From Chytridium lagenaria (lineage: Eukaryota; Chytridiomycota; Chytridiomycetes; Chytridiales; Chytridiaceae): a DNA stretch of 64,000 bases. A program made the position numbers and the translations under genes. Shown piece by piece: positions 34,791-47,032 of the stretch. Under the pieces are notes generated by a model. That model did no database searches. It was not told the origin of the DNA and was given only the letters and a program-made list of their open reading frames with translations. Numbering within the stretch: position 1 is the stretch's first letter; each line of letters begins with the position of its first letter. The stretch spans positions 496,001 to 560,000 of the forward strand of contig JAHLKC010000001.1 of assembly GCA_025449115.1 (NCBI GenBank). Direction: 5' to 3'.

Positions 34791-35631
34791 AAACAACGTC
34801 TCTTCTTGCATACCCACTTTCCTCGCAACGCCAATTGTAGAGTGAGGAAAGAAAGCCTCCCTTTATTCAACTTTATAGTTATTTTATAGAATATTTGTTG
34901 AGTTGATGGGGAAAGTTTCTCTTGTTGGATCTTTTTTTACTTAAAGGAGGGTGATAATGAATGGGTTTACTCCTGTTGGTTTTGCTTGTTATAAGACACC
35001 CCTCCTTCCTTTTTTTTATCCTATGTGCTTTTTATCGTAATGTCTTTTATCTTGGCCCCCCTGAAATAAAAAAATGAAGTGTCTGTTTTAATGGGTTTAG
35101 ATAAGTGCTCTTCTGATCAACAAAAACAGCTCCATTTTTTCCTGCACATGTCGCAAATATAAGCATAGAAAAGAATGCGAAACTTCATATAAAGTAATGT
35201 GATGTAACTTCTGGCTATTGGTGATAAGAGCATAAAAAACCTTGAATGCGTTTTTTCTTCTTCTTTTCATGTAGCCGATATTTGTTACAAAGTAATCTTT
35301 GGTTTTTCTTTTAGTGGGAAAGGTGTCCAAGTAGCAGACAGTTTCTCGGTACATACTTCCTTTAATGCTTTTGAAGTAAATATGGCGAATGCCGATGGGT
35401 CTATTTAGGTTCATATTTATTGTCAAATAGACTTGTTTAACACTACTACTGTGTAAAAGGATAACATAAAACAAGGTCTTTACGCCATCATATACTACGA
35501 GAGCTATTCAATAATTCATTAGAGTAAAGGCGATTCGTATAAACTATTTTAACTTTTTTTACTATACGATCCGGGAAAAAAACAAAACTTCTAGAAAAAA
35601 TACCAAGCTGATATAAACACGTAGCACTCTT
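34791..35631. other. Intergenic, convergent gene ends
   Basis: The 3' flanks of the MGCGASK gene (plus) and of threonine dehydratase (minus) meet here. T-rich and AT-rich stretches and several AATAAA-like motifs are visible. No coding sequence is supported. Confidence 0.5.
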
Positions 35632-37760
35632 TTATCTTAAAAACCTCGTGTAAACAGGGTTCTACAACACAAAGAATTATCAATATACACAACGTAGAAA
35701 GCAAAAGGATGGGGAAAAGATACATACACTCGTTTCATCCACATAGAAATACCCCAACGAGTCCAAAAACTCTTGGAAAGCATCTTTCTGATCATCAGGC
35801 ACTTGCAACCCCACAAGCACTCTTGCGATATCCGCCCCGTGATTTCGGTAATGAAACAACGACACGTTCCAATCGCGTTCAAGGCGTGTCAAGAACTACA
35901 TCATCAGCTTTGATAAGTGATACAAGAACGTACCTTTCGCAATGCTCCAGGTCTCTCGGGGAATCTGAATCTATACAACCGTTCGTTTTTCACTGTCGGG
36001 CTTCGACCACCTGCGAGGTACTAATGGATGTTAGGGGTGGGGAGAGGCCAGGGAGGGCTTACCCTCATGTGGGTTTTTGCCAGCTCGTTGTCGCTAATGT
36101 CGATGGCTTCGATGCCGGATGCGTGTAGACGTTTAAGTACGTCGATTACTTCGGTGGGACCACCGTCGGGGGAGACTTCGAAGGCAAAATAGACGTGAGC
36201 TTGGTCAGGGTCGTGGTAGCGGTAGGAGAATTCGACGACGGGGCGGGGGTCGATGGCAGAGTAAAGGGTGAGGAAGCTGAGGTGGACGGTAAGGTAAACA
36301 ATGGGTGGTGAGGATAGAGTAGTGAGGAGTAGATAGGTGGAGAAATCGTGTGAGAGTATATATCCAAATAATAACGACCGGCGTGGTAAAAAAAAAGATT
36401 GAGAACTATACCTCCCCGGCCTTTCTGGAATAATCGCCGATATCATCGCTTCCCTTCCATCTCCTATTCTCGCTCGTTCTGCCACAAACTTCAACCGATC
36501 AAAATTCATATTCGCTCCCGAACAGATTGCGACAAACACCCCTCCATTCATCTGCGGGTTCGTCACCAAAAACTTTTTTAACCCGGCCACAGCCAACGCC
36601 CCACTGGGCTCCACAATACTTCTCGTATCATCAAATGTATCCTTGATCGCCGCACATATCTCATCATTCGTGACGATGACCATATCGTCGATAGTGGAAC
36701 GAATCACGCGGAACGGTTCCGTGCCGATGCGTTTAATGGATGTGCCGTCAGCAAAGAGACCGGCTTCAGGGATTTCAGTGGGGCTGTCGGCGTGGAGGGA
36801 TTGGAAGAGGGAGTTGCTGTCGGTGGTATTGACGCCAATGATTTTTACTTCGGGTCGGACGCGCTTGACAAACGCTTGAGTGAGGTGAGAATTGAAGCGG
36901 GATAGAGGGGACTTACCGGCGATGCCTGCAATGAGGCCACCTCCGCCGCAACATACAAAGATGGCGTCTAAACGGTCTTGTTTGAGCTGCCGTATTATTT
37001 CAACTCCGATGGTGCCTTGCCCAGCGATGACGTAAGGGTCTACATACAGAAATAAAAGCCATTAGATCAAACCAACGACTATGAGCTCTCACCATCATAA
37101 GGCGGCACAAAAGTTAAATTCCTTTCGACCCTCAACCTCTCACACTCCCTCTTTGCTTCATCAAAATCGGCACCCACAAGCACCACCTCCGCTCCCAACC
37201 TCCTCACATTCTCCACCTTAATCTCTGGCGCAAATTTTGGCATCACAACCGTAGCCTTCATATTCATCCTCAACGCCGCAAGCGCAACCCCCTGGGCGTG
37301 ATTCCCCGCACTCACACAAATCACACCTTTGGCCTTTTTCAGCAGCAGTGAGGTTGTACATTCGGTTAAAGGCGCCACGACATTTGAAACTGAAGATGGG
37401 CTGCGTGTCTTCGCGTTTGAGGTAGATGGTGTTGTTGAGACGCGTGCTGAGTTTAGGGGCGTAGGTAAGAGGGGTTTCGTGGGCGACGTCGTAGACTCGG
37501 GCTGTTAGTATGAGTTTAAGGCTAGGAGCGTGTTAGTTTGAGCGAATGGGTGTGTTGCCTTACTAATCAATGTCCTTGCCGTCAGGTGGTGGTGCCCAGG
37601 GACGTGGGGTTGGGATGGAGGCGTCAGGCCATTCAAATTCACCGGGACCGATGGACATGGGGAGAGGAGAAGCGGAGAGTTGACGGGAGATGGGGTCACG
37701 ATTGTGGGAGGGGGAGGGGCTCAAGAAGGAAGAGGCTGGGATGGAGATGGGATTGATCAT
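35632..37760 (-). CDS. ILV1: Biosynthetic threonine dehydratase (threonine ammonia-lyase)
   Basis: This PLP enzyme converts threonine to 2-oxobutanoate, the first step of isoleucine synthesis, in the mitochondrial matrix in fungi. From the ATG at 37760 ([11 protein letters not shown]) it reads [20 protein letters not shown], with the PLP-Schiff-base Lys in SFK, then [27 protein letters not shown] (the phosphate-binding glycine loop) and [12 protein letters not shown]. The regulatory ACT-like half follows: [22 protein letters not shown], then [38 protein letters not shown] and a final short exon NPVYTRFLR after a GTATGT intron. That half binds isoleucine and valine as feedback effectors. A frame change near 37340 (AAAAAGGCC) is a likely extra base. 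Confidence 0.94.
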
Positions 37761-38709
37761 TGCGTTTTGGGTTTTTCGTAAGATGCAGGGGGCTCTATGG
37801 TCAAGTTTTGATGTAAAGGAAGAGCTTTTCAAGTGTTGTGTGGTGAGGTTGCTGGATAGGATAATGGAGGCGTGATTGGTAAGGTTAAGGCTATATCAAC
37901 AAGTATGACGGAGAGAACTCTATGTGGGGGATAGATATGGGGATGTCTTGAAGGGAATGGTGGATGACGTGATGGAGTGTTTTGAATTTGCCTGTCTTCT
38001 TGTTCAGATATTTATACATACATCGAAAACGACGCATTTTGATATAATTACACGTAACATAGAAACATCATAAAAAAGGCCATTTTCGCGCGCGTCACTT
38101 TTTACATTTAAACAAATGGAAAAGCACCCATGGACTCGGATGATAAGAATAATACCTAAGCTGTTACCGACGGTATCAAGCATAGTGATGCATGATCATG
38201 ATCACCTCCTATATCAGGTGATAGAAAAGAGGAAGAAGAAAGGTGGCACAGCTGCACATTTATTGAAAGAAAGAAAGAAAGAAAAGAAAAAAAAACAAAC
38301 CTTTTTCATTGGTTGGTGTAAAATTAGATGTTTCAAATTTTATTATATTTTTTTAATGATGTTTTTGTTTCATCAAATTTAAATATTTTATTATTATTAA
38401 TATTAATATTTCAACAAGAAAAAAGTTTAATAAATACATATTTAAATAGAAAAAAATATTAATAGAGAAAAAAAAATTAAAAAAAATAGAATTCTCTCTC
38501 TCCCCTTTTTTGTTGCTCCCCCTCTCCCCTTTGGTGTACACCCAACAACACCCCAACTCTTCCACATACACCTCCTCCACAACCTCCACCTAACGCTTTT
38601 CTTTGTTGGAAAAAAAAAACAAAACTCCCATCACACTCAACACTCCTCCTTCACCCAACACCCAATCCCTACCATCAATCCATCCTTGTTACTGTCACCC
38701 AACTCTATT
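37761..38709. other. AT-rich intergenic region
   Basis: About 950 bp upstream of ILV1. The 38270-38480 part is almost pure A/T with poly-A runs and AATATT repeats, then a CT-rich stretch leads to the next gene. A GATCATGATC palindrome lies near 38192. No gene is supported. Confidence 0.5.
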
Positions 38710-39981
38710 ATGCTGCAAGAAGTGTTGTCTGCATCAGATTTCCTTGGTGAGTTATCCTTATGGTGGTGACTGTCCCTCCCTTTGCTGCATACTCATGGAG
38801 TGCGATGAGGAGCTCAGTATATGTTGAGGAAGATAACTGTTTCCACACATACAAAGTGGTGGAGACGGCGGATTGAAAAGAATAGAAGAATATAAAAAAA
38901 AAAGAGAGAACTTTGAAAGGGAATGGAATGCTCATCAATCATTCCCCCCAATCATTTCCATCTATCTAGTTCGGTACCTTCCGGTTCCTCAGTCGGTCTC
39001 GTCTGAACAGGCCTCTGCATTCCACGAGACTCTGTCATCGCTGTTGCGCTCAAGATGCCAGGCTTCCTGCTGGGACCCTTCAAGACCCTCAAGGGTTCAG
39101 CCTTTAGAGCCATCTTTTGCTCAGGCGGTAAAGTCGACCCTGTCCTTTCTTTGGCTGCTAATCATGCCGGCATGGGCTCAGCTGACACATTCTTTGCGCA
39201 TCATGATCTTGTCTTGTGGATCGACCCCAATTGGTGAGTTATGCTTCCGTGTGCTGCATGCTGGACTAGTTTTGCATGCATGTACGGTCTCGACATTCTA
39301 AAGGGATAGTCTGTTGTGCGATGACCGTCTTTCCATCAATCAGGCGGACATGCTGTCCAAGGCCCGTTGAAGGGGCTTCTCCCATCATTTGATGGGCAGT
39401 TGTTTTCGTTATCCAACTCTCATCAGCCCCCCAGTTCCCCCACCCCGCCTCCCAAAAATTTTCACCAGCCTTATGACGGATGTCGATGCACATCGACTTG
39501 ACTTTTTCTCGATCGCTTGCTCATCCTCTTCCTTCTCCTTTTAATAAACAGCGTGAGCTACCGCTCCGGAAGTGATCACGGCCCCATCATCACGGTGTGG
39601 GAAGATCGTATGTCTGCCATGCACTCGCTCGCGTCAACGTCTGCATCGATGCTCAACTCTTCAGCTGCGCACATCCCCTCTGTCACTATCTCTGCCGCTT
39701 CTGCCTACGCCAACTACTTGCCGACACCGACCACGACTGCATCTGTGACACCGACTCTGCCGCCCATGTCCCTTCTATCGTCGCCTGGCCTTGTCTCGTT
39801 TCCACAAAAGACAAAAGTCGTTTTGAGGCTTCCCGATGGTGCCGATGCTCACCAACAACAGTTGCTTAACGCGTACTCTGCCGCTTCATCGTCTGCGTCG
39901 TCTGTGAATGGATCACCCTCAATGCAGCGGATGAGAGGCGCGGGAGCGCAACTTAGAAGCTCGCCTATTGTCGTCAATTGA
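38710..39981 (+). CDS. Multi-exon protein of unknown function
   Basis: The best-supported parts are two exons. The first (about 39000-39234) reads FHETLSSLLRSR, then after a frame change LLGPFKTLKGSAFRAIFCSG and FFAHHDLVLWIDPN, ending at a GTGAGT donor. The second (from about 39553) reads CVSYRSGSDHGPIITVWEDR followed by a Ser/Thr/Ala/Pro-rich C-terminal region, ending LRSSPIVVN and a stop at 39981. Upstream, an ATG at 38710 (MLQEVLSASDFL) with a GTGAGT donor and an exon with EEDNCFHTYKVVETAD may be the 5' part. The opposite strand at 38708-38935 also has an open frame with a signal-peptide-like start; I consider it less likely. I recognise no family. Confidence 0.42.
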
Positions 39982-41471
39982 GATAGCTGCTGTAGGTGAT
40001 GAACGACGTTTATAAGTGATTGTGTGAAATGAAGGGGTGTTTGGATGATGATGGTGATGATGTGGACAAAGTCTCCTCTCTCTATCCTTTTTATTTTTTT
40101 TGCTTTGTATCTAGCATTTGTTTTATGATTTAAACATCTCTTTTCTCAACTCTTTTATTTCTTTGGCGTAGATTCGTCACTGCTTCATTGTTTCGATTTC
40201 GTCGACTCTTAGAGATAAAAAAGATCAGAATTCCCCTTTTTTTCTTATATTATTTTGGTTTTCCCCCACATCTCCCATCAGCCTCACTCCATGTTCGTCT
40301 TCCGCATGACACGTTCGATCCCCCGAAATCTGCCTCCCGACTTTTTTTGTTTCTCTTACATCGTATGTCTTTTTCCCCTTTTTGCGCCCTTACCGCTGTT
40401 TCTTGGTTTGTTGTCCAATTCATCACCACCCCTTCTTTAGAGTTTGAGGTGAGAGAGGGTATTTCGGCGAAAGTCAATGGCTGCATTTGTTTGACCTGGA
40501 GTTAGCAAATTGTGTAGGCTTTTGGATTTTCTTTAGTTCTGTGGTCAACCCCTCTCAACCCCTTCTTTTTGTGTTGGGACTACCGAGTACATAGTCTTTT
40601 CTTTCACTTTACCCTTCCGCTTTCGTCCTCGTTTGTCCAAGTATTTTTGAAGTACCCTTTCTGTCACCCCTATTTTTATTTTGTTTTGCTAACCCCTTTT
40701 TGTTTATTGACGTGCATCCTTTATTTTCTTATTTTATTGTTTTGTTTCCCAATATCATTCCTATATCTGCTCTCTTTATCTTTTTTATTTCGCGTTATTC
40801 TATATGGTTATGGTTATGCGTATTGTATTTTTTTTGTGTGTGTGTGATGTGATGATGAAAAAAAGAAAACTTGGATGTGAGATGACTTAAAGAAGAGTGC
40901 GGCGTTATTTGTATGTGTGTTGTCTAAAATGCCCTTTATTAATGGCTACTTCCTTGTCGCTCTAATGATTTGGAGCCTCCTCGACGGCGAAGGGTTAGAC
41001 ACAAAAAATCAATTTATCAAAAGTTCAATTCTTTTCTCATTCAACATTCCGGAGGAAGAGAGCACCGAGTATGACTTCCTACGCAAAGTGGGTGAATTGC
41101 AGCGTTCATTCCACAGTTCTCTAGTGACGATCTCGACGGCATTGGGATGTGTGAATCTGCATGGAATGGACTGGAGTGATGCATGGGAAAGGAGATCATG
41201 AAAGTGGATAATAGAGTGAAAGGGCAGCGATCACGGATACCATTCCGTTCCTTCACCGCAACATCATACTGGGGTATCATATGTGGCTATGAGCCACAAG
41301 AAAGCAAAACGGTGATGGGGGAAGAAGGGGGCGAAACCAGTTTCCAATCAGCTTTTTTGATTTGCGGAATGTGCTGGAATATCGTCCACAACTTCGACCA
41401 TAACATCTACCCCTCATCTTCAGACATCTTTCTTTACATCATTCTAACCAACTCCTACACTACCTCTCGTC
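39982..41471. other. Long pyrimidine-rich non-coding region
   Basis: About 1.5 kb, much of it (40080-40840) dominated by T and C on the plus strand with frequent TTTT and CCCTTT runs. It can be read as long UTR or intronic sequence of a neighbour, or as promoter. Short open frames (for example 40929-41201) have no recognisable product. A TG run lies near 40836-40848. Confidence 0.5.
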
Positions 41472-43553
41472 ATGACCAGCTACGGGTACACGTACGTCTC
41501 CCTCACCCTCACTACCACTAACCCCTCTAAGCAGTCAGCCCGCGCAGCAGCAATACTATGCGCAGCCTAATCAACCACAACCTCAACCATCACCATACAA
41601 CCAACAAGCGTATTATAGTGGAGGCCCAAGTTCGTATCCGCCACAAGGGTTGGAGGCAGGTGAACCCAAATACTACAACCTCCCACCAGCGAATCCACCA
41701 AAGATTGTAACGAAGCCAAAGTTTGAGGTTCGGAATGGCTCTCCTCTTCCTCTTGGCTGACTTTTTCGTAGGACGTTTGGGCAACCATTCTGTTTTTGCT
41801 TGCGAATGCGGCATTCATCGGAGCGGCTTATATTGGGGTTCCGGAAACCATCAAGGCGTTCAATAATTCCACTTCGGCCACCCAACCTCTACTTCGCCTA
41901 CGAAAGTCGGTAGCACCACTTCCAAACAACTCCTCGAGCGATTTACGATTACTGGAAAGGACATTGGGGGTGTTGTGGGGCAGCTGTTGGAGTTGGGTTT
42001 GCGTTTTCGTCCGTTTACTTCCTGATGATGATGCTGTGAGTATTATTTAATCGCCCGGCTTCTAGTCAGTCACACCGATTCACCATGTCTAACCATACGC
42101 CCACAGCATCGCCGGACCTCTCATCCACATCACCTACTGGCTCTCTCTCCTTGTCCTCGTCGGTCTCACCGGCTACTACTTTTACATCCGCCTTTGGATC
42201 GCCGGAGCCATCTGGGCCGTCTTCTGCGTCCTCTTTGCCATCAACTACTTTTTCGTCAGGAACCGTATCCCATTCGCAAAAAAGTCATGTTGCAGACTTG
42301 CACGCGGATCGTGTCGCAGTTCAATGGAACTATTGTTGCTGGGTTCCTGGGATTGATTTTTAGTGCCATTTATTCGGTGGCGTGGATTGCGACGATTGTT
42401 GGTGTGCAGGCGGTTTTTGAGAAATAAGGGGATGGGACAAGGAGCGACTTATGGAATTTTTATTGCGTTGCTGTGAGTATTTTTGAGGATATTGTATTGA
42501 CCTTAGTTCTAGTGTTGCGTTGGGTTTCCTTTTTAATGCTAATTGCTTTATAGGTTTATGCTCTACTGGACTTTGGAAGTGACTCGTAATACTATTCACG
42601 TTACTGTCTCTGGTACTTTTGCCACTGTAAGTATTATGTCTTTCCGAAGTCCTTTAACTGTATCCGAACCCTAAATTCAACGCATAAAAACTATAGGTCT
42701 ACTTCACCGGTGTCGCAGCTCCGGGCTCCAAACGTATCGAAGTCCCTGAAAAGGCCGTTACCTTGAAAGCCTCTGGCCGCGCGTTAACCACTTCCTTTGG
42801 CCCGATCTGTTTTGGCTCCCTCCTCGTCGCCCTCGTCGCAACCCTCCGCGCCATCGCCGACCAAGCCCGTAACGAGTCCGCTCAAAATGGCAACATCTTT
42901 TGCTGCCTCGTCGCCACCTGCATCTCCTGCCTTCTCGGATGCATTCAAGATCTTCTTGAGTATTTCAACAAGTACGCTTTCACACAGGTTGCGATCTATG
43001 GGAAGGGGTACTGCCAAGCTGCAAAGGATACCTGGAGGCTTGTGCAGACTCGTGGACTTGAAGCGATTATCAATGATAGTCTTATTGGGAATGTGTTGTT
43101 TATTGGGTCGCTTTTGGCGGGGTTGACTTGTGCTTTTGTGGGGTATGTGTATGTGAGGGTTTCATCGGGGATTGCGGATACGACTTTAAATTATATTGTG
43201 GTGTGTTTGGTTTCGGGGTTGATTGGAATGTGGCTGTTTTTGATTTTGGCAGAGGTTATCAATTCGGGCGTTGCCACGTGAGTTGACTTGTTTTTGTTTT
43301 TTTGCTCTCTCCTTTTATGAGCCTTTTTTCGTTTCTAGTTTGCAATAGGATGCTTTTCCTATTGCCTTTTCTTAACCATCTCTGCATTTGGTTTCGTCGT
43401 AACTTATCATGCCTTCTTTATAGCACATACGTCTGTCTCGCTGAAGATCCCGCCACCCTTGCGCGCCAACAACCCGAATTGTTTGCAAAGCTTTGCGCGA
43501 CTTGGCCCGAGATTCAATGGGGCATGCAAAGTACGGTTTACCAGCAATACTAA
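41472..43553 (+). CDS. Choline-transporter-like membrane protein (CTL / PNS1 family)
   Basis: The start MTSYGYTQPAQQQYYAQPN gives the Gln/Pro/Tyr-rich cytoplasmic N-terminus typical of fungal PNS1. After KPKFE and a short intron comes the first helix, VWATILFLLANAAFIGAAYI. Helices and motifs of the CTL core follow in order: VYFLMMML, then YYFYIRLWIAGAIWAVFCVL, IVAGFLGLIFSAIYSVAWIA, VTVSGTFATVYF, FGPICFGSLLVALVATLRAI and CCLVATCISCLLGC. The hallmark FNKYAFTQVAIYGKGYC is present, and the end is QQPELFAKLCATWPEI. Family members sit in the plasma membrane and move choline or related amines. At least five introns are present. Between about 41890 and 42035 the frame changes twice. Confidence 0.92.
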
Positions 43554-43911
43554 GGAAAACCGTGATCAATTGTCCTTACATCTTTTTTGGTCGTTTCTAT
43601 ATATCTATGTCTCTGTCGCCTGATCAGTGATGGTTTCCTTCTCTTTTCACAACATCCCAAAGTGATGTGCTGCTGTTTCGCATTTTCAACTACTTTAAAA
43701 CTCTTTTTTTTCTGTGGGGTGCTCGTTATATGGTCCGTTTCGTTGACGGTGTTGCGGTTTTTAACGTTGACGTTAATGAACTTTCGTGCTTTAAGTGTTT
43801 ATAATTATGGATTTGTGATCTTAGCGCGTTCATTCTGCTTGCTGTGGAATCGTTTTTCGCGTGTCCGCACACACAGCAAGTTTTCACTAGAATCATTGAC
43901 AACCAAAATTG

Positions 43912-44787
43912 ATGCGATACCGTAAGCAACCACCAACCCTTCCCTCTACATGGTCGGAGCGTACCCACCCTCTATACCCTCTCCCTCTGGAAATCCGGGA
44001 AGCGATTCTTCGTCTTTGCATAGAAGGGCTCACCCTCAGTTTCGCCATCCATTTAGAAAGTGTCTGGATGAACCTTCCCGGTCTCTACAAACACAAATAC
44101 AGAAAGCTTTCCTCCTTTGATCATATCGATCCAAACACATCCGTCTTCCCCATCTCCAAAGCCGTCGCCGCCACTCACCGCTACCTAAAATACGAAAACT
44201 TCCCAGGCCAGTACATGGAAGCCGTCACAGCCATGGATGACTTTATCATTGCCTGGATGTATCGGTTTGGACCTAAACCTTGGACTGCGGATGCCACTAC
44301 AACTTTAGCCTCATCAGGCAACAATCAAATGCTGGAGTGGCTGCATCAACGAGGTTCCGAGACATTCAGCAAGGACACGATGGATTGGGCGGCTTTGAAC
44401 CGTCAGTATTATTCCGTTAAATGGCTTCACGACAATCGTAGTGAAGGCTGCACCACCGGTGCTATGGATAATGCTGCAAGTCAGGGATGTCTTTGTATCG
44501 TCCGGTTTTTGCATGAGAATAGGACAGAGGGGTGTACGGGAAGAGCGCTGGTTGGGGCTGCTCAAAATGGGCATGTGGATGTTGTTGCTTTTTTGTGTGA
44601 ACATCGAAATGAAGGGAATGTAGGCGTTGCTCTTCAGGCTGGTGCCGTCAGTAGGCGTTTAGATGTGGTTAAATATTTAGTAACGCGATGTCAACATTCT
44701 GATATTGTTGCAGCTTTGGAAGCAGCTAAAGGAAAGGATTATAAGGACGTTGTTAACATTTTAAGCATGTGGCTGGGGATTGCTTAA
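43912..44787 (+). CDS. Ankyrin-repeat protein of the WLHE-repeat type
   Basis: A single exon of 291 codons from the ATG at 43912. The N-terminal third has a PLEIREAILRLC helix that recalls F-box-like starts. The C-terminal half has repeats of about 28-33 residues with the pattern N-x-EGCTTGAMDNAASQG followed by IVRFLHENR, VDVVAFLCEHR and LDVVKYLV. These are ankyrin-like helices of the kind abundant in amoebae, oomycetes and some early fungi. They mediate protein binding; no enzymatic domain is attached. The frame is clean. Confidence 0.75.
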   Translation: MRYRKQPPTLPSTWSERTHPLYPLPLEIREAILRLCIEGLTLSFAIHLESVWMNLPGLYKHKYRKLSSFDHIDPNTSVFPISKAVAATHRYLKYENFPGQYMEAVTAMDDFIIAWMYRFGPKPWTADATTTLASSGNNQMLEWLHQRGSETFSKDTMDWAALNRQYYSVKWLHDNRSEGCTTGAMDNAASQGCLCIVRFLHENRTEGCTGRALVGAAQNGHVDVVAFLCEHRNEGNVGVALQAGAVSRRLDVVKYLVTRCQHSDIVAALEAAKGKDYKDVVNILSMWLGIA

Positions 44788-45025
44788 GGTTTCTTAAAAA
44801 CATTTCAATAGAACGTTTACGATTACGAATTTCTTTTGTGTGTTAATCAGAAGGTTATTATTTTGCGTAGTATTTACACGGATTAATATGCGGACTACAA
44901 GATTGCAACAAAGGTAGTCATTCAGAAGTAAAGCTCATTATAGCTCCGTGATACTTGAACTCCCAACGATGCTCGACGAGATTCTTTTAAATTCAATGTG
45001 TCGACCAAATGGAAGACCGTGGAAC

Positions 45026-47032
45026 CTATGCCGTTTCGGATTGCTCCACCTCAACCCCCTTCACCTCCTCCGTAACCTCAACCTCGTTCTCCTTCTTCGC
45101 CTTCTTTCTCTTTTCAAGTTCCTTCTTCCTTTTCCTCTCCTCTTCCTTTTCTTGCTCCATTCTCTGCGCCTTAACGTCCTCCAAAAAAACATCAACGTGG
45201 TCAATGATACTTTCAGGGTTCTCGCGATGCTGAAGAATAGACCTTGAAGTTGCGCGGTCGAAATACCGTCCGATGCAGGTATTTTCTTTGCAATTTCATC
45301 CGCCAGTTCATTTCTGCGGTCCGAGGCGTAGAAGGAGAAGAAGCGAAGAAACATACTGCGGATCATGGTTGCGTCTGCGTGGTCAAACAAGAAACGACGG
45401 TCGCACCGACCGGGGCGGAGGAGAGCTGGGGAAGGGACTCGATGGCGTTGGTGGTAAGGAAAATAATACGACCCTTATTGCGAAAAATTTAAGTAAAGTG
45501 TTTGGGTAAAATGGGGGAAAAGATAAAGTGTTTGGGTAAAAGGGGGGAAAAGATGCAGCGCATACCTCTTGAGCTGCGATCCCGTCAATAGCGTTCAACA
45601 TTCCACTGACTGTCACCGTCGACTGGCCCTGCGTATCTTCGTCGTCATTTTCCAACCGTGATTTTGGAAAGGCCACATCAACGTCTTCAAAAACAATAAA
45701 ACTGTTCTTAGGAGCCGTGGTAAGCAGAAATTGCAGTGTTGAGTCTGTCATTCCAGAAGAGCTGAGGTTCATGAGACATACACTCATTTTGAAGTAAGAC
45801 GCGATGGCGAAGATCGTAGACGTTTTCCCGGTGCCTGGCGGTCCGTAAAGAATATGGCCACGACGGTAAGGGATGCCGTGTTCCATATACCACCTTTCTG
45901 CAGACATAAAAGATCGAATATCTGTGGTCCAAGTTTAAATTGTTAGTATTCTCTATAAAAGAGTATCAACAACAATATACCTTTGATTATATCTTCGAGC
46001 ATACCATCGCGTAAAACAATGGTATCCAAAGCACGCGGAGACCTTAAAGCGGATTTGCGCCATTCGGGGTAAAATCCTTCATCTAATGTGTAAATTGGAA
46101 TCTTGCCGCTGTGCTTATCGAAGTAATGGTCCATGGCCATCTGAATAAATCTTTTTATACAAGTCGAATCGGACCCTTCGCATGTGATCTGAAAAGACTT
46201 TTTTTTCCCACCAACAGGCTGCTCCCCACCGCCATACCGCCCAGATCTTCTTGCGCTTTCAGCTCTCGACGACCTTCCCTCGACGGAAGCGGATTCAGAC
46301 TGAAACACCGTGATATCCAAAGCAACTCCCTCAAACATCAGAGTATAGCTTATCAAGGTTAGATATGGTAACAATATATGGCTTACCTTCCATCATCGGG
46401 CACGAAAACGAGCGATGGCTTTTGTTCTTGGTCGTCCAATTCGCTGGTGCCGTCATCTCGATATGTGGCGATACACACGGATGTCCTCACACGGTCGTGA
46501 ATAATAAACCTTTTCTTCTTCGGACGCCAGATAACCCAAGACCACGGTGTCAACAAAGTGAATAGGGCTTTTCCACAAGAGAACATCATTGCGTCAAGGG
46601 GGTCCAGCTTGTTTGTGATAAGATGAGCCTTGTCGGCAAGGTATTCCGCAACATAGGTGTAAACCTCGTTATCGGAAGAAAGCGTGGCCGAGCGTTTTTC
46701 CCAAAGAAGATCGACGTAAGTGGGCCATCGCTTCATTATCCATTGATAAATTGCACTAACGAGCATCAACCCGACACCTAAAATTGTTTTTTCAGCAACT
46801 TGAGTTATAAAAAACTCCTCATACCTGCACCAAAGATATCATTTTTTAGAAGAAAATGGGTAGGTCGAAAGGCTTCGCTCGATGCACCACATTGGTAGCC
46901 ACTGTGTTCGTGTGCTGAACCGTAGGAGTTGAAAGATGAATTGCCACCGCTCATGAACATTGGAGATTCCATCAGCATGTGCATTGCAGCTTCAAGGAGC
47001 GGGGATCCTGGCATGAGGAGAGCGTGGGCCAT
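45026..47032 (-). CDS. BCS1: BCS1-type AAA ATPase
   Basis: BCS1 is the mitochondrial inner-membrane AAA protein that inserts the Rieske iron-sulfur protein into complex III. After an N-terminal part with hydrophobic VGLMLVSAIYQWIMKRW, the BCS1-specific domain reads YTLMFEGVALDITVF, then KRFIQMAMDHYFDK and ALRSPRALDTIVL. The AAA module has Walker A GPPGTGKTS in YRRGHILYGPPGTGKTSTIF, Walker B FIVFEDVDVAF, and GMLNAIDG, then LTTNAIESLP and ALLRPGRCDRRFLFDHA. The C-terminus is a charged coil. The long N-terminus and Arg/Ser-rich insert near 46230 are unlike short BCS1, so it may be a paralogue. One base seems missing near 45428. The start at 47032 is a choice; upstream exons are possible. Confidence 0.85.
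45495..45554. repeat. 30-bp tandem duplication inside a BCS1 intron
   Basis: Two adjacent 30-base units (45495-45524 and 45525-45554) differ at one position. They lie in the intron that follows the IDGIAAQE codons. Confidence 0.9.

Noticed and set aside
38708..38935. Small secreted-looking protein on the minus strand (MSIPFPFKVLSFFFIF start)
   Set aside because: The hydrophobic leader comes from a poly-A stretch of the opposite strand, and the plus strand has a more likely exon over the same bases.
40929..41201. 90-codon plus-strand frame MPFINGYFLVALMIW
   Set aside because: No domain, no partner exon and poor context. It is kept as non-coding flank of the CTL transporter.
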